A stretch of 64,000 nucleotides of DNA, taken from contig NW_022985463.1 in assembly GCF_010093595.1 (NCBI RefSeq), positions 352,804-416,803 on the forward strand, given 5' to 3'. Positions 44,337 through 55,789 of this stretch are shown here, piece by piece. This DNA comes from Mytilinidion resinicola (Eukaryota; Ascomycota; Dothideomycetes; Mytilinidiales; Mytilinidiaceae). Below the pieces are notes generated by a model. That model ran no database searches and was not told the origin of the DNA. It saw only the letters and a program-made list of their open reading frames with translations. The translations under genes were made by a program, and so were the position numbers. Position 1 is the first letter of the stretch; each line of letters opens with the position of its first letter.

Positions 44337-45500
44337 TCAATGACTGCTTTTCAAGAACGCAAGAATCCCCTCAACCACGATTTCCGGCTGCTCCTGCTGG
44401 GGCCAATGTCCCGCATGCTCTACAAACTTAACCCCACGAAACTTGGAGCATGCGCTATCTAGGTTCTCCAGCGCCCCAGGCTGCTGATAGTTTCCCCAAT
44501 CCTTCTCCCCACTCAGAAACAGCGCCGGTACCTCAATCTTCCTCCTGGAAAAAAGCTCCATATCCCTCGCCATCTTCGGATCCGTCTGGCTCCGATACCA
44601 ATTCAACCCCCCTTGAAACCCAGTCCGCCCCCACTCTCTCACATAGACATCCAAATCCTCCTCCGACATCCATCTCGTCGTCTTCTTCTCATCCTCACCC
44701 TCCATTAACTCCGCCACAACCTCCGGCATCGAGGAGTGGAAAGGCATAATGTAATACCCCGGCATCTTCGCCAACTCCCCCGCCTCCCACGCCGCGAGCG
44801 GATGCGGCTTATTACCCTCCCAATCAGCGCTCTTAAGGTGCAGATACCCGCGCAGGAACTCATGCAAGCCCTGCCCCGGACACGCCCAATTAATCGGCGC
44901 AAGCGAGGTGGAATTATACCACTTATAATGCTTCCGTGGCTCCGGCAGCGACGCGAGCTCCTTCTGAATATCCCTCGCCTCCTCAATCTCCGCATCCGGA
45001 TCACGGATATTGAACGGCAGCGGACCAGGCTCTTTAAACGGGTGGCTCATCGTCACGACCCGCTCGAACAGATCCGGCCGCATAAGCGCGCACATGCTCG
45101 CCACGACGGCGCCGAAGTCGTGCCCGATCACGCAGTGCACCTTCGCGTAGCCGAGCGCGGAAACGAGGATGACCATGTCGCGCACGACATTGGTCATGGT
45201 GAACTGGGACAGGTCGACGGCGGAGAAGGAGGACTCGTCCCAGCCGGTCGTGCGGCCGTAGCCGCGTTGGTCCGGGGCGACGACGCGGTAGCCGCCGGCG
45301 GCGAGGGGGAGCATGGTTTTGCGCCAGGAGAAGGCGAGCTCGGGGAAGCCATGGAGAAGGAGCAGGAGGGGTTTTTTCGGAGTGCCGGCTTCGAGGATGT
45401 GGTAGGTTAGGGAGTTGGAGGGGCAGTGGATGTAGGACTGGGAGATGCCGGGGGGGAGGGGGAGGGGCGCGAGTCTTTGGGTGCTGGATTTGGAGGACAT
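44337..45500 (-). CDS. Alpha/beta-hydrolase, soluble epoxide hydrolase type
   Basis: An intronless frame of 387 residues runs from the ATG at 45500 (MSSKSSTQRL); an upstream in-frame ATG at 45602 would add an unlikely 34-residue leader. Family landmarks are the oxyanion-hole motif HGFPE (50-54), the DQRGYGRT loop, and the nucleophile elbow GHDFGA. In that elbow the nucleophile is Asp128, as in epoxide hydrolases and dehalogenases rather than Ser-esterases. The catalytic His is probably His365 in AGHWPQQEQPE. The family opens epoxides to diols by a covalent ester intermediate. Detoxification of xenobiotic or lipid epoxides is likely, but the substrate is unknown. No signal peptide is visible, so it is probably cytosolic. 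Confidence 0.88.
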   Translation of the reverse strand: MSSKSSTQRLAPLPLPPGISQSYIHCPSNSLTYHILEAGTPKKPLLLLLHGFPELAFSWRKTMLPLAAGGYRVVAPDQRGYGRTTGWDESSFSAVDLSQFTMTNVVRDMVILVSALGYAKVHCVIGHDFGAVVASMCALMRPDLFERVVTMSHPFKEPGPLPFNIRDPDAEIEEARDIQKELASLPEPRKHYKWYNSTSLAPINWACPGQGLHEFLRGYLHLKSADWEGNKPHPLAAWEAGELAKMPGYYIMPFHSSMPEVVAELMEGEDEKKTTRWMSEEDLDVYVREWGRTGFQGGLNWYRSQTDPKMARDMELFSRRKIEVPALFLSGEKDWGNYQQPGALENLDSACSKFRGVKFVEHAGHWPQQEQPEIVVEGILAFLKSSH

Positions 45501-46340
45501 GGTTGGGGGGTGGAGTGGGATGGAGTATAGCAGAAATGATGTGTAGATTTGAATTTGAGTGATGGATGATGGAAACGATCCCTTGCGGAAGTTTGGAGAC
45601 AAGTTGAAAGTAAGAAAGGACGAATTGATTCTAGTGGCACAAAAGCCGCGATTGTCGAACTGCCGTTAGAGGACTCGTTAACGGCTCGTAGTATGCTGTG
45701 TATGATGCTGTCTCTTGGCTAGATTCGTAGAGTGCAAAAAGACAGCAAGCGTGTTGGAGTGGGATGTTGGTTATCTTCATCGTCAGTTCAGGTGAGTCTG
45801 TGGAATGATCGCCAGCACAACCGAATAGGGGTAATAGACATCGAGCTTAAAATAGGACAGTCTCACGAAACCTATCTATTCAGGCGGGCCACATCGTTCA
45901 AGGGAGATACGATGTTGAGTGGTCCAGTCAAATAGACTTTCGTTGAAAAGTTCTCCAGTCTATTCACTGTCGATTTTAGTAGTGTCAAGAATTGACCTTC
46001 CTGAAGAATTGCAGGATCAATAGCGTTCAGTACTCCGAGTCATGGTCACACATCGAGAACGACGAGGTCGACCAAGCGAAGGTCTCTCATCTGGACAGTC
46101 ACGGGAGCGTATTTGATACTATTAGTTTACTAGTGTCTATTGAGCCAGACAGTTAGGGATTCATCAAGGCGCGAGCTATGCTATGGAAGTTCATCACCTT
46201 AGCATTATCAACTGGGATATTAGATGGTTCAAATTCTTCCTAATTCGTTGCTGCGCATATTGGGACATTCCAGGGCTACTTACAGTCGGTTCTTCTTCCA
46301 TGCGTAGCTCAGAAGGCACTTGAATCAGGACCTCGATACA
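45501..46340. other. Intergenic
   Basis: Promoter region of the epoxide hydrolase gene and 3' side of the beta-trefoil-like gene. I see nothing structured in it; open frames are short. Confidence 0.5.
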
Positions 46341-46883
46341 TTAGACCTTCACAAACTCCCAAACAAGCCCATCATTGCCCCCATCCCCGATCTTCGCCAA
46401 TTTCTCCACCCCATGCTCTTTCTTGATACCCACGTGCCAGAGCCTCTCAAAATGCGTCATTAGCAGGACATATCCCCCCTCCGGCCTCAATCTAACGCAG
46501 AAGTTCTCCCATCCTTGATGCCGCCCGGCTGCGCAGCGCAAGTTCCCCTTGTCATCATGACCCAACAGGCGACCCGAGGCTTTGTTCCGGAAACCGAGCC
46601 AGCCTTTCGTCTCCATGCATACCCAGTGGATGGAGCCGCGGCCGCCTATTGGGGCCAGGATGATCTGTCCGTCGACCAGCGTGATCACGTGGCCAGATGA
46701 GGTTGAACGGATGATAAAGGTGGAGCCCGGCCAAGGAACAGAGGAGTTGGTCTTGATGTCGCCAAATGCATAGTCTTCGTCCATGAGGTCGGCTACAACG
46801 GTTTCAGGTGGCGTGGCCGCCGTGCAGACGGTGGAGTTGTCGTCGTCCGGGATGGCTTGGGGGTCGATATGATTGAGGACCAT
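46341..46883 (-). CDS. Uncharacterised beta-trefoil-like fungal protein
   Basis: A single exon of 180 residues starts at the ATG at 46883 (MVLNHIDPQAIPDDD); the frame is open further upstream but that part looks like leader. Residues ~55-180 are beta-rich with repeating strand patterns: FIIRSTSSGHVITLVDGQIIL, WLGFRNKASGRLLGHD and GYVLLMTHFERLWHVG. The spacing and the repeated G-hh/R-LG turns resemble beta-trefoil (fascin/ricin-B) folds. I recall similar uncharacterised proteins in other filamentous ascomycetes, with the same ending (KLAKIGDGG-DG-VWEF-KV). No signal peptide or catalytic motif is visible. A carbohydrate- or protein-binding role is inference from fold only. Confidence 0.7.
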   Translation of the reverse strand: MVLNHIDPQAIPDDDNSTVCTAATPPETVVADLMDEDYAFGDIKTNSSVPWPGSTFIIRSTSSGHVITLVDGQIILAPIGGRGSIHWVCMETKGWLGFRNKASGRLLGHDDKGNLRCAAGRHQGWENFCVRLRPEGGYVLLMTHFERLWHVGIKKEHGVEKLAKIGDGGNDGLVWEFVKV

Positions 46884-47488
46884 GTTGAATGGTTGCTGTG
46901 TCGTTTTGATAATCGAGAGACTGTCTATGGTATACTCATGGATATCCTCTAAGAGGAGATGGTTTGAGTTGAGTGCGATCGTGACACTCAGAGGATGTTG
47001 TCGATGGGACGCGACGTTGCTCACGCGAGTGGCAGGCGAAAGCACCCTATTGGAATACCTAATTTTAGGGGATTTCGGCCCCCTACCTATACAGAGGTAG
47101 CTTCCATCCACCACCGCCCTTCCACTTCTTATCGGCAATAGACTTCACAGTAAATACTTTGCTTCAGCGGGTTTGAGGTCCCTTTAGACTGACTTCGACT
47201 GGTGCACTCCTCCGTACCGGCCCTCGGCACGGGGAATATCGAGATAACACACTCGTCAGCCCTCATCTTAGGTCACACTGAAGGATCATCAGTCCGAGCC
47301 CCTCAGCCTTACAGTAATCCTGGTTAAGTACTGGATCGGGTGTGCTACAATCGTGCCACATTCTAGTCGTTTCAGCTGCTGCTAGCACATCGGATTCAGC
47401 CATTTACAACACTACCATCATCGTCATCGTCATCGTCATCATTCTCGTCCTCACCCGTACATGTTCTGAACAACTTTCAGTACCTATC
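46884..47488. other. Intergenic with a trinucleotide tract
   Basis: Divergent region between the beta-trefoil-like gene (-) and the HET pseudogene (+). A CATCGT-type repeat tract lies at about 47416-47443. No gene or RNA is seen. Confidence 0.5.
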
Positions 47489-49231
47489 ATGTCTGCTCAA
47501 AATTTCGGTCGCAAATTCGGCGACCTGTACTCATCAATCAATCTGGATCATTCCAAGCAAGAAAGCCGGCTGATAGTCCTTCAACCGGGCCATCGCGCCG
47601 ATCCATTACAATGCATCTTAGAGTCTATCTCCTTATTGAGCAAATCAGAGTATGAAGCTCTCTCATATACATAGGGGAAATCATCCCAACGAAAGACGAT
47701 CTTAGTAAATGGCCATATTTTCTCAATCACTAAGAACTTAGAAGTTGCCCTACGACATCTTCGAGACCCGCACATACCGCGCAGACTTTGGGTCGACGCA
47801 AAATGCATCGACTAGAGCAATATCGAAGAGCGAAATTCCCAAGTTCAGTTGATGTCTACGATATACCGCCAGGCTTCACGCGTACGGATCTGGCTCGGGG
47901 ATGCGATGATGGACTATTTCAAGGACCTCCAAAACGGGACCGCACAGGAAAGACACCACTGCTACCCAAAGGCGATATTTGCAAAAGAATGGTGGCGCCG
48001 TGTCTGGGTACCTCCAGTACAGGAGCTATCCGTAAATCCGAAAGAGCCTCTAGTCGGATATGGCAACAAATGGGTTCTATAGTCATCCCTCCGATTATAC
48101 GGGCACATTCAAAGGCATCTTGAGTTGAAGCTTGGTCGATACATCCCGGATTCAGACTATCGACGCTTCGAGATGGCAGACAAGATCCGGAATTTCTACC
48201 AATCGAGTCCGAACTCGGGGATGCACTACTATCTCCACCATACCGCTGGATCACTGGCCATAGATCGTAGAGACAAGGTGTTTGCTATCTTAGGCCTTGC
48301 TACGTTGGGCCAATCGTCATTTATTCCGGACTACACGAAGGCTTTGAGCAGGTCTGCAAGGAAGCTGCCGTGCACATTATCCGCAGTCAAAACTCGCTAA
48401 ACGTGCTTTGTCACTACCGTACCTTGAAGAAATCGCGGCTTCCTCCTGGCTTCCAAAGTTCATCTCTTCATCTGTTGACGATGACATCGTACCGCTCCTA
48501 GTACCAGAAGTGAGGAGTCTCTACGCGGGATCCAGGGCCTTGGCGCCAGTGGTGCACTTCTCGAACGCCCTAAGCCAAATGACGGCTCGGGGTCTGCTTT
48601 TCGACACCGTTGGTACCGAAGCAACACCAAGAATTTTCCATGTCCATCAACAATCCACGCTAGCTCCAGATAGATTTCGTCTTCTTGAGGATATATCTGG
48701 ACCCCCCCTTGGGGAAGAGATACCTGGGAACGACATGCGCTCACAGCTAGACCGGTCGCATTCTGTCTTGCATATACTGATGGGGAATGGCACTGGACCC
48801 AAGGCGCTGGAAGACAAGCAAGAAACCGACATTAAAGTCTCATTCGACGAGTGGCAAGATATGTACAATTACTTTTTAGGGCGGCGAACACCCCACCTCC
48901 CCTAGGCTTCGATCACGATTCGGAAAGCTGGAGAAATCATTACACGTACCCATTCCGCAAAAAGGCAACTGAGACTTTGAGTGGCGGATATCTATTCACG
49001 ACCATGACGGGGTTTCTCGGCGCTGGACTCAAAGGTCTTGAAGCTGGCGACGTCATAGCTATTCTTTGTGGCGCAGATGTCCCATTCATCCTTCGTGACA
49101 AGGGTGATTACTACGCGTTCCGAGGCGCTTGCCATATCCAAGGCATCATGCACGGAGAGATGGTTGAAATATATGAGCAAGAAAAAGGGAAGCGGATAGG
49201 TGTTGAGGAGAAAGACTTCATTCTACATTGA
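47489..49231 (+). pseudogene. HET-domain gene with three in-frame stops
   Basis: From the ATG at 47489 one frame carries the HET landmarks in order: EYEALSYT-G, LRHLRDPHIPRRLWVDAKCID-S, STIYRQASRVRIWLGDA, AKEWWRRVW, VQELSVNP and DRRDKVFAILGLA. The stop codons are at 47672-47674 (for the Trp of SYTWG), 47813-47815 (for the Gln of CIDQS) and 48080-48082 (Gln likely). All three are TAG and all fit C:G to T:A change. The frame then shifts near 48340 and twice more, ending with the C-terminal module GDVIAILCGADVPFILRDKG and the stop at 49229-49231. Most of the gene is otherwise recognisable, so inactivation is not very old. It lost an allorecognition-type function. Confidence 0.85.
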
Positions 49232-49604
49232 AAAACACCCTTACTAGCTACCTCGCCACTCTTTACAACGCCGAAGAGATGAGGACGTGGGAAGAGGGCT
49301 TAGATGAAATTGAGAGCTTCAACTGGAGCACAGAGATCGACAATATCCAGTGGGAGCAAGACAATGGATCTGAAGGCCTTCGCAAGAAGAACACAGCAAC
49401 GTTACAGTCTACCGTCCCTCCAGAGGTCGAATAGCAGGACACCCGAAATGAGGCCGTGTCTGCTATGATTATCGGCGAGCCTCCAGATCTTGCCTAATTG
49501 CGCATCACGGCTGTGCACCCAGCAGACGATGCCAGGACCGCCAGCGCTGACAACTCGGCAGGACGATGATGTCAAGGACGACATCATGCAGAATGATACT
49601 CTCC
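49232..49604. other. Intergenic, convergent 3' ends
   Basis: Between the HET pseudogene (+) and the secreted protein gene (-). A 68-codon open frame (49228-49434) lacks family character. Nothing else is seen. Confidence 0.45.
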
Positions 49605-50552
49605 CTAGTCCTCTTCCACCCCTTTTCCTTTCCCATCCCGATTCCACCCTTCATCCCCACATTCCCCGCCTCCCACTTTCAACCCGCTCAAGTACTTGTT
49701 CGGCTTGTCAATAGCGGTCCAATTTCCTTCCCCCACCTCACCAATAACTAACTCGCACGTCCTCCGCCCATTGACCGGCCCACCGGGGAAATACGGCCAG
49801 TAGAAATGGAAGCCCGCACACGCTGCATCCTTCATACAAGCTAGCGCACACTCGTTTACGCTAAGCACATCACCAATAGGCTTTTTGGCAGTCGGGGGAA
49901 CAGCAAACTGGTTCGTGCAAGAGAGTTTGAACCTAGACGTTGCTGGATTTCTGGTGAGCGGATCGAGCGATGACGGCGAAAACGGCGTCGGCAGCTGTGG
50001 GTCAAATGCCCACACTTGGTTGTCGGAGCCGGGGAGGGGGCACAGCATGCCAGGTCCGAACGCGGCGCTAGTGTGGTTGAGCGGGACGGCGGCGACCTTT
50101 TGGTAGCCGTTGTCCCAGATCTGTGATGCCGCATCAGCACTTCAATGCCGTTAAGATAACGGATGGCATACGTAGGGGAGCGCGTCCTTTGAGTACACTA
50201 CCGCACACGCTGTCGTTAGAGGGAACCACGTCAGTCCATTGCAGTCTAGGCTGCCGGCATGGCAGTGCGCCTCGCACTCTGCCAGGCTCTTGGACGCTGG
50301 CAGCCAAGCCCAGGCACCATAGGCGGCGTTGAAGCAGTAGAGATGGTATGCGCGGCCGTTGATGGTCCGGACGAAGCCTTCATATGGGGGGCAGATTAGA
50401 GTGGGGCCTAGGTCAAAAGAGAGCGAGATGGATAATTGCGAGAGAGGAGATTGCGGTTGAGAGGAGAGAGCGACGGCAGAGTCGGTGAGCGAGTTGAGAG
50501 GTGGAAGAGCTTGAGCCACGGCTAGGAGCAGAGCGAGGGCGCGAGAATACAT
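49605..50552 (-). CDS. Secreted cysteine-rich protein, unidentified
   Basis: Exon 1 is 50552-50172, a 51-bp intron is 50171-50121 (GTATGC donor, CACAG acceptor), and exon 2 is 50120-49605. The product has 298 residues. It begins with a clear signal peptide (MYSRALALLLAVAQALP). Two cysteine-bearing lobes follow. The first includes LICPPYEGFVRT, YHLYCFNAAYGAW and a CEAHCHAGSLDCNGLTWFP block. The second includes MLCPLPGSDNQVWAFDP, VNECALACMKDAACAGFHFY and CELVIGEVGEG. The ECxxxCxxxxxCxGhxhh pattern in each lobe resembles PAN/apple-type modules, which bind protein or carbohydrate. The C-terminus is Gly/Glu/Asp-rich. It is probably extracellular; its function is unknown. Confidence 0.75.
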
Positions 50553-51742
50553 GATGAATGTAAGAGAGCATTAGGGGAAAGGAATTGAGATGGTGACGAA
50601 TTAATTGTATCCTCAGCTAAGGACAGGCAGATGTGTTGGTGAGGGGATTTTGGATATTGACTGTGGCTGCTGGTTGCTGTGCGCAAGACGCTTTGTGCAG
50701 TACTAGGTCGTAAGTATGGACACACGGATATATCACTGCTGCGGCTTCACTCTTGCTCCCTCAACGTTACTGTAAGGAGGACAACTTGACATCGTGCCTA
50801 GGTTTCGGCAAATCCATGGGGCTACCCCAAGCAGTGGTAAAGGCGTGTGCACAGACTCGTGACCTATCACTGTAGCTGGGTTGCTTTGATTCTTCTGCTC
50901 ACTCACTGAAACAGTCAACTTGATGTCGATGGAATGGACTGAATATACTATACCAGTTCGATGTCAGCTTCTAAGCAGTTCACGGCTTTCATTCCAGTGA
51001 CTGGTTTTACGTAACGAAATATTAGTAGTGAAAGCAGCTTTGCTACGGTTCTGAGGCTCGAGACAAGAAGTCAATAGGAACCCCAAGTCATGAAACATTC
51101 GTGGATAATGAAACAATTGCCATTCAATAGAACTTTTGCGCTGATTCGGTTGCCCTTTGAGCCCGAGTGATTGTAGAGTAGTAGAAAGGGAGTTGTTGAG
51201 ATATGGAGTATGGAGAATCTTGAGTGCGGGGATTTGGAAATTTTCGCCGAGAAACTGGGGAAAGATGTGCCGAAAGCTGCTACTTCGAGACAGGATATGG
51301 CCACAATACTTTCTGATACAACAACATCTGTATCTTCATAGACCGATACTGATATTGGCATCTAGTTTGAAGCCACGTCTTTGATCTTGTCAACCTTGTG
51401 GAGAATTAAACCTATATTTGACTGGACTAGCTATACATTTCGTGTTATCACAAGTCTGAGAATCTTCAAAATTACAAAATGGCCACTTAGCTTGTTCTAC
51501 TGAAATTGTAGCAAACACACGCCATGTACGCTGAAGTATCTAGGACATATATTAAGTCCACCAAATCGAACCAAACTCCTCAACCACGGGTCGGCAACCA
51601 TAGCGGGCGGGCCGGAGAGAATGCCGTCACTCGCGGCATCTACAAAAGTAGAAAGGAAAGTCGCGTTCGCCGATATTTGTTATAAATACTTCCGTACCTC
51701 TCTTTCTCCCTTTTAATATCCCACAAACCTTTCCCATTCGAC
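50553..51742. other. Intergenic, divergent promoters
   Basis: 1.2 kb between the secreted protein gene (-) and the hydroxyacid dehydrogenase gene (+). Short open frames only. The last 60 bp before 51743 are CT-rich, typical of a promoter or leader. Confidence 0.5.
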
Positions 51743-52887
51743 ATGTCTCCCCCCAAAGCCCTCCTCATCGGCTCCCTCGCCCACGCCAACTCAGAATGGC
51801 AAGCCCTCAGCAGCATCGCCACGCTTGTGGAATATCCCGAGACCGGCTCACGTGAAGACTTCATTTCCAAATGCCGCTCCGGCGAATTCGACGGCGTGGT
51901 AGCGTTGTATCGCAGTAACGACTCGAACAAGATCACTGGCAGCTTTAGTAAGGAGATTATTGATGTGCTGCCGGAAAGTCTGAAGTACATTTGTCACAAT
52001 GGCGCAGGGTACGACAATATTGAGGTGGAGGCGTGCACAGAGAGGGGTATTAGTGTGTCCAGCACGCCAGTAGCTGTGAATGATGCTACAGCGGATGTGG
52101 CGATCTTTTTGATGTTGGGGGCGTTGAGGAGGATCACGCACAGTTGGACGGCGATACGGGAAGGTATCAATGCTTATTTTTCATATCACCTTCCTCCATG
52201 CACTCGATTTTGTAGAAATGAGGCGTTTCTTATATTGACACAGTGTAGGTAAATGGCGCGGCGGCTCAAACTTTCAACTCGGCCACGATCCCAGAAACAA
52301 AGTCCTGGGTATCCTAGGTATGGGCGGCATCGGCAAAGCGGTAGCTACGCGCGCAAAAGCCTTCGGTATGCAGATCCAGTATCACAACCGGACCCAACTG
52401 TCCGCCAACGAGGAGAACGGCGCGAAGTATGTCAGCTTTGAGGAGCTGCTCAAGACGTCCGACGTGCTCAGTCTCAATCTCGCGCTCAACCCTTCTACGA
52501 AACACATTATATCAACGCCGCAGTTCCAGATCATGAAGAAGGGCGTAACTGTTATCAACACGGGAAGGGGGCCGCTAATCAATGAGGAGGCGTTGGTGCA
52601 GGCGCTTGAGGAGGGGATCGTGTGGTCGGCTGGGCTGGATGTGTATGAGCTGGAACCCACGGTTCATGAGAAGCTGTTGTCGAATCAGAATGTTGTTTTG
52701 CTACCGCATATAGGGACCGCAACGGTCGAGACACAGGTAGGAGGGGCTTCGATGCTTGGTGTGAGTTCGCGCTAATTGATTCTAGTACGATATGGAGGTG
52801 TTAGTGCTCGACAACATCAAGGAGGCTATCCAAAAGGGTAAGCTCCTGACGCAGGTTCCCGAGCAGAAAAAGAAAGGAGGTGCGTGA
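51743..52887 (+). CDS. D-2-hydroxyacid dehydrogenase (glyoxylate/hydroxypyruvate reductase type)
   Basis: Three exons: 51743-52163, 52249-52736 and 52786-52887, with 85- and 49-bp introns. The product has 336 residues. The NAD(P)-binding Rossmann loop is GMGGIG at 164-169. The catalytic triad of the D-isomer family is visible: Arg247 in NTGRGPL, Glu276 in YELEP and His294 in LLPHIGTAT. The substrate-domain segment YICHNGAGYDNIEVEACTER is also conserved. The nearest known types are fungal glyoxylate reductases (Gor1-like), which reduce glyoxylate or hydroxypyruvate with NAD(P)H. The exact substrate and cofactor are inferred only. No targeting signal is evident. The tiny third exon matches the family C-terminus (LLTQVPEQK). 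Confidence 0.9.
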
Positions 52888-54031
52888 AACTTGTGAGCTA
52901 TTGGTGTGTTAGATAGATTTAGATGTTTCGCTCGGTGCAGTCTTAAGATCTCTTGTGGGTACTTTGTAGAAGGAACTGAGTCCGGTTTCAAGCCAATCTA
53001 CTACAATGATATGGCGCGGATTGTGAATTGGTAGATGAAATTTAATGGGGTATCAGTGAATGCGCACCGTCGTTGAGCTCTGCAGTTTCAAGGCTGGAGA
53101 AGTTGGCGCCAAAGAGCTAAACCCTTTTAGCCAGACGCCTTCTTCTCCTGAAACTGATTTCTATCGAGAGTACCATGAAAACCATCATCAACATCAAATA
53201 CTACTATCCTTCTAGCGACATCCACTTACGAAGCAGCATGTCAAAGCTACGCCAGATAAAGGCATGTAGCGATCCGACATTCACACCGGCCCGACTCTTA
53301 GCCCAAGAGCCCGCTCTCAAATGCCGCGGCTTCTGAACATGATGCACTAGGCTAAGAATATTTCCTAAACTCTAGGGGCGTCCCTCTGGCGCCTCTTCTT
53401 GAACAAATGTTGCGACCTGTTGTTGTCGCAGAAGATAAGGGATTGGTATTTCCAATACCAATTGGAGAAAAGGCCCCGCGGACGGCCGTCAAGGGCCTTA
53501 GCTACCGTTGACCTCGTCAGCGCCCATAGCTTGCCGCGCCAGCCAACTGAGTATGGAGGTGTCCCAAGGTCAAGAACATTATTGGAGTCGTAAGTCACAC
53601 TAGTAAAGGTAATGGGCGTCTGCTGCAATGGCTTCGGAGACGCTTTGGCGAGCTTTCCGTGGACAGTTCCGCAGGAGCTGACAAGGTTTCTCCGAAAGGA
53701 CATTAACGTTTAGCATTTTCATTGAATCTTCATTTTCAAAGTCCGTCGAGCAAAACTACAGAATATTTCAGGCAACGTTCTTCGCATTTCTGCGTTGTTG
53801 TGATGCGTATCCCCAGATTTCACCCACGACTTCCGGCGGGAGCCTTTTCCGAGGTCTCCACACGAAAGACGGGTACGCGGCACGCGGAAACAAAGTGGCT
53901 TAACATAGCTTGTGTTTGATCTACACGCTTGAACAGAATCAGCAATCGTGCATCATGAGAATATAAGTCTCAGGTCCCCGGATTACGTTTCGTAGTATCC
54001 ATCAATTTCGCCCTCCTGGCCATCCGAATCA
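52888..54031. other. Intergenic
   Basis: 1.1 kb between two genes on the same strand. It contains the short perfect palindrome listed next and a 112-codon minus-strand frame (53365-53703) without family character. No gene is supported. Confidence 0.45.
53442..53462. repeat. 9-bp inverted repeat, 3-base loop
   Basis: ATTGGTATT, TCC, AATACCAAT: a perfect short hairpin in gene-free DNA. It could be a dyad binding site or chance. Confidence 0.7.
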
Positions 54032-55789
54032 ATGTTGCTCGACGTCAGAGACAACGACGATGACTTCGAAAAGAAAAGAGAATACGGTTCGGATCGTGGC
54101 AATGATCAGTACTCAATTCGAACCGCAGGCTCCACGGCTGACGTCAACGCCGTGGCCGAAAAAAGAGGAGGAAACGTCGCAGTAGACGTTGAGGCTCAGG
54201 TGTCTATGCCATTGGGCGACTCGCCGCCACTCATCCTAACAGAATCGCACACGACGACGAGACCTGGCCCCAATGTAGTCACTTGGGACTCGCCAGAAGA
54301 CCCTCAGAACCCACTCAACTGGCCACCATTGACTCGCTGGACTCTCATCATCCTAGTCAGCGCCGCCGCCTTCACCAGTGGCCTGGCGTCAAGTATCTTT
54401 GCGCCTGCCGTACCAACACTCATGGAGGAGTTCAATACGACCAATCAAGCACTTGGGACTTTCGTCGTGACAATTTTCGTGCTGGGCATGGCTACTGGTC
54501 CCATTCTGTTTGGTCCGCTCTCGGAACTCTACGGACGTATGATCGTGCAGCATATCGGAAACATTGGGCTTCTTATCATGACGATTGCTTGTGCTGTTTC
54601 TTCAAGCTTCGAGATGATGATAGGCTTTAGGCTCGTCCAGGGCATATTTGGGGCTGTGCCTCTTACGAATGGCGGTGCTCTCATTGCGGACATGGTCCGT
54701 CAAGAGAGACGAGGGCGAGCTATGGGGTTCTATACCGTTGGGGTACTTCTGGCACCTGTCGTCGGTCCAGTGGCAGGGGGTTTCCTCTCACAAGCCAAAG
54801 GATGGAGATGGACCTTTTGGCTTCTTGCCATTCTGGTACGTATACTCTAGACACCAAAATCATCTAATTTCCTCTGAATAGGCCATGATTTGGAACTAAC
54901 TTGTTTTAGCAAGGAGCGTTGACGTTGGTATCGTTACTCGTCTGGCGTGAATCCTACATGCCGTTGCTCCTATCCCGCAAAACGAGGCGCCTGCGCAAAG
55001 AGACGGGGAACCAAGCTCTTTATACCACGTTCGACAAAGGCCTGTCCCCTCGCGCGCATTTTATGAACGGCATACTTAGAGCTGGCAAAATGCTAGTCTT
55101 TTCTGCTATAGTTCCCTCAATCTCCATCTACATCGGTGTTGCATTCTCATACTTCTACCTCCTACTCGCCACGCTGACGCCAATATTTGAAAGAATATAC
55201 GGGTTTGGCCCTGGAGTGGTTGGTCTGGTTTACCTCGGACTGGGAGTAGGATTCTTCACCGGTCTTACCTTGTTTTCTCTTTTCAGCGATCGGATTCTCA
55301 GGGGACTCGCGGCTCGAAATGGCGGCGTAATGAAACCAGAGTTTCGGCTTCCACCTGCTTTCCTAGGAGCGATCTCGACACCTATTGCGCTCTTCTGGTA
55401 TGGATGGACGGCACAGGCCAAGACGCACTGGATTTTGCCCATTGCTGGTACCGGCTTCATAGGACTCGCCAACTCGTTGCTCTTTGTAAGTGCGCCAGCT
55501 TGATGTAATGGATGGACGCTAACATATATAGATGAGCCTCACAACCTACCTCATCGATGCTTTCACGGTCTATGCCGCCTCTGCAGTCGCGGCATGTGTA
55601 ATAGTCAGATCGATCATGGCAGCTGTCCTTCCCCTGGCTGCACCAAAAATGTATGACTCTCTAGGGATTGGTTGGGGGAATTCTCTACTAGCATTTCTCG
55701 CTCTCGCAATGGTTCCTGTGCCTTGGGTCTTATTTATCTACGGCGAGCGGATACGAAACTGGGACGCAGCGAGGGTCAAACGATTATAG
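54032..55789 (+). CDS. MFS transporter, DHA1 (multidrug/polyamine) type
   Basis: Three exons: 54032-54835, 54910-55485 and 55532-55789, with introns of 74 and 46 bp. The product has 545 residues. A ~90-residue polar cytosolic head (VVTWDSPEDPQNPLNW) is typical of fungal DHA1 proteins. Twelve membrane helices can be counted. The motif A loop after TM2 is GPLSELYGRM. Between TM6 and TM7 lies a conserved-looking stretch with KTRRLRKETGN and LSPRAHF. The family uses the proton gradient to export drugs, polyamines or small metabolites across the plasma membrane; the substrate is unknown. No biosynthetic gene cluster surrounds it, so a stand-alone role is more likely. Confidence 0.92.

Noticed and set aside
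53365..53703. 112-codon minus-strand frame
   Set aside because: No family resemblance, no introns and no conserved features; kept as intergenic.
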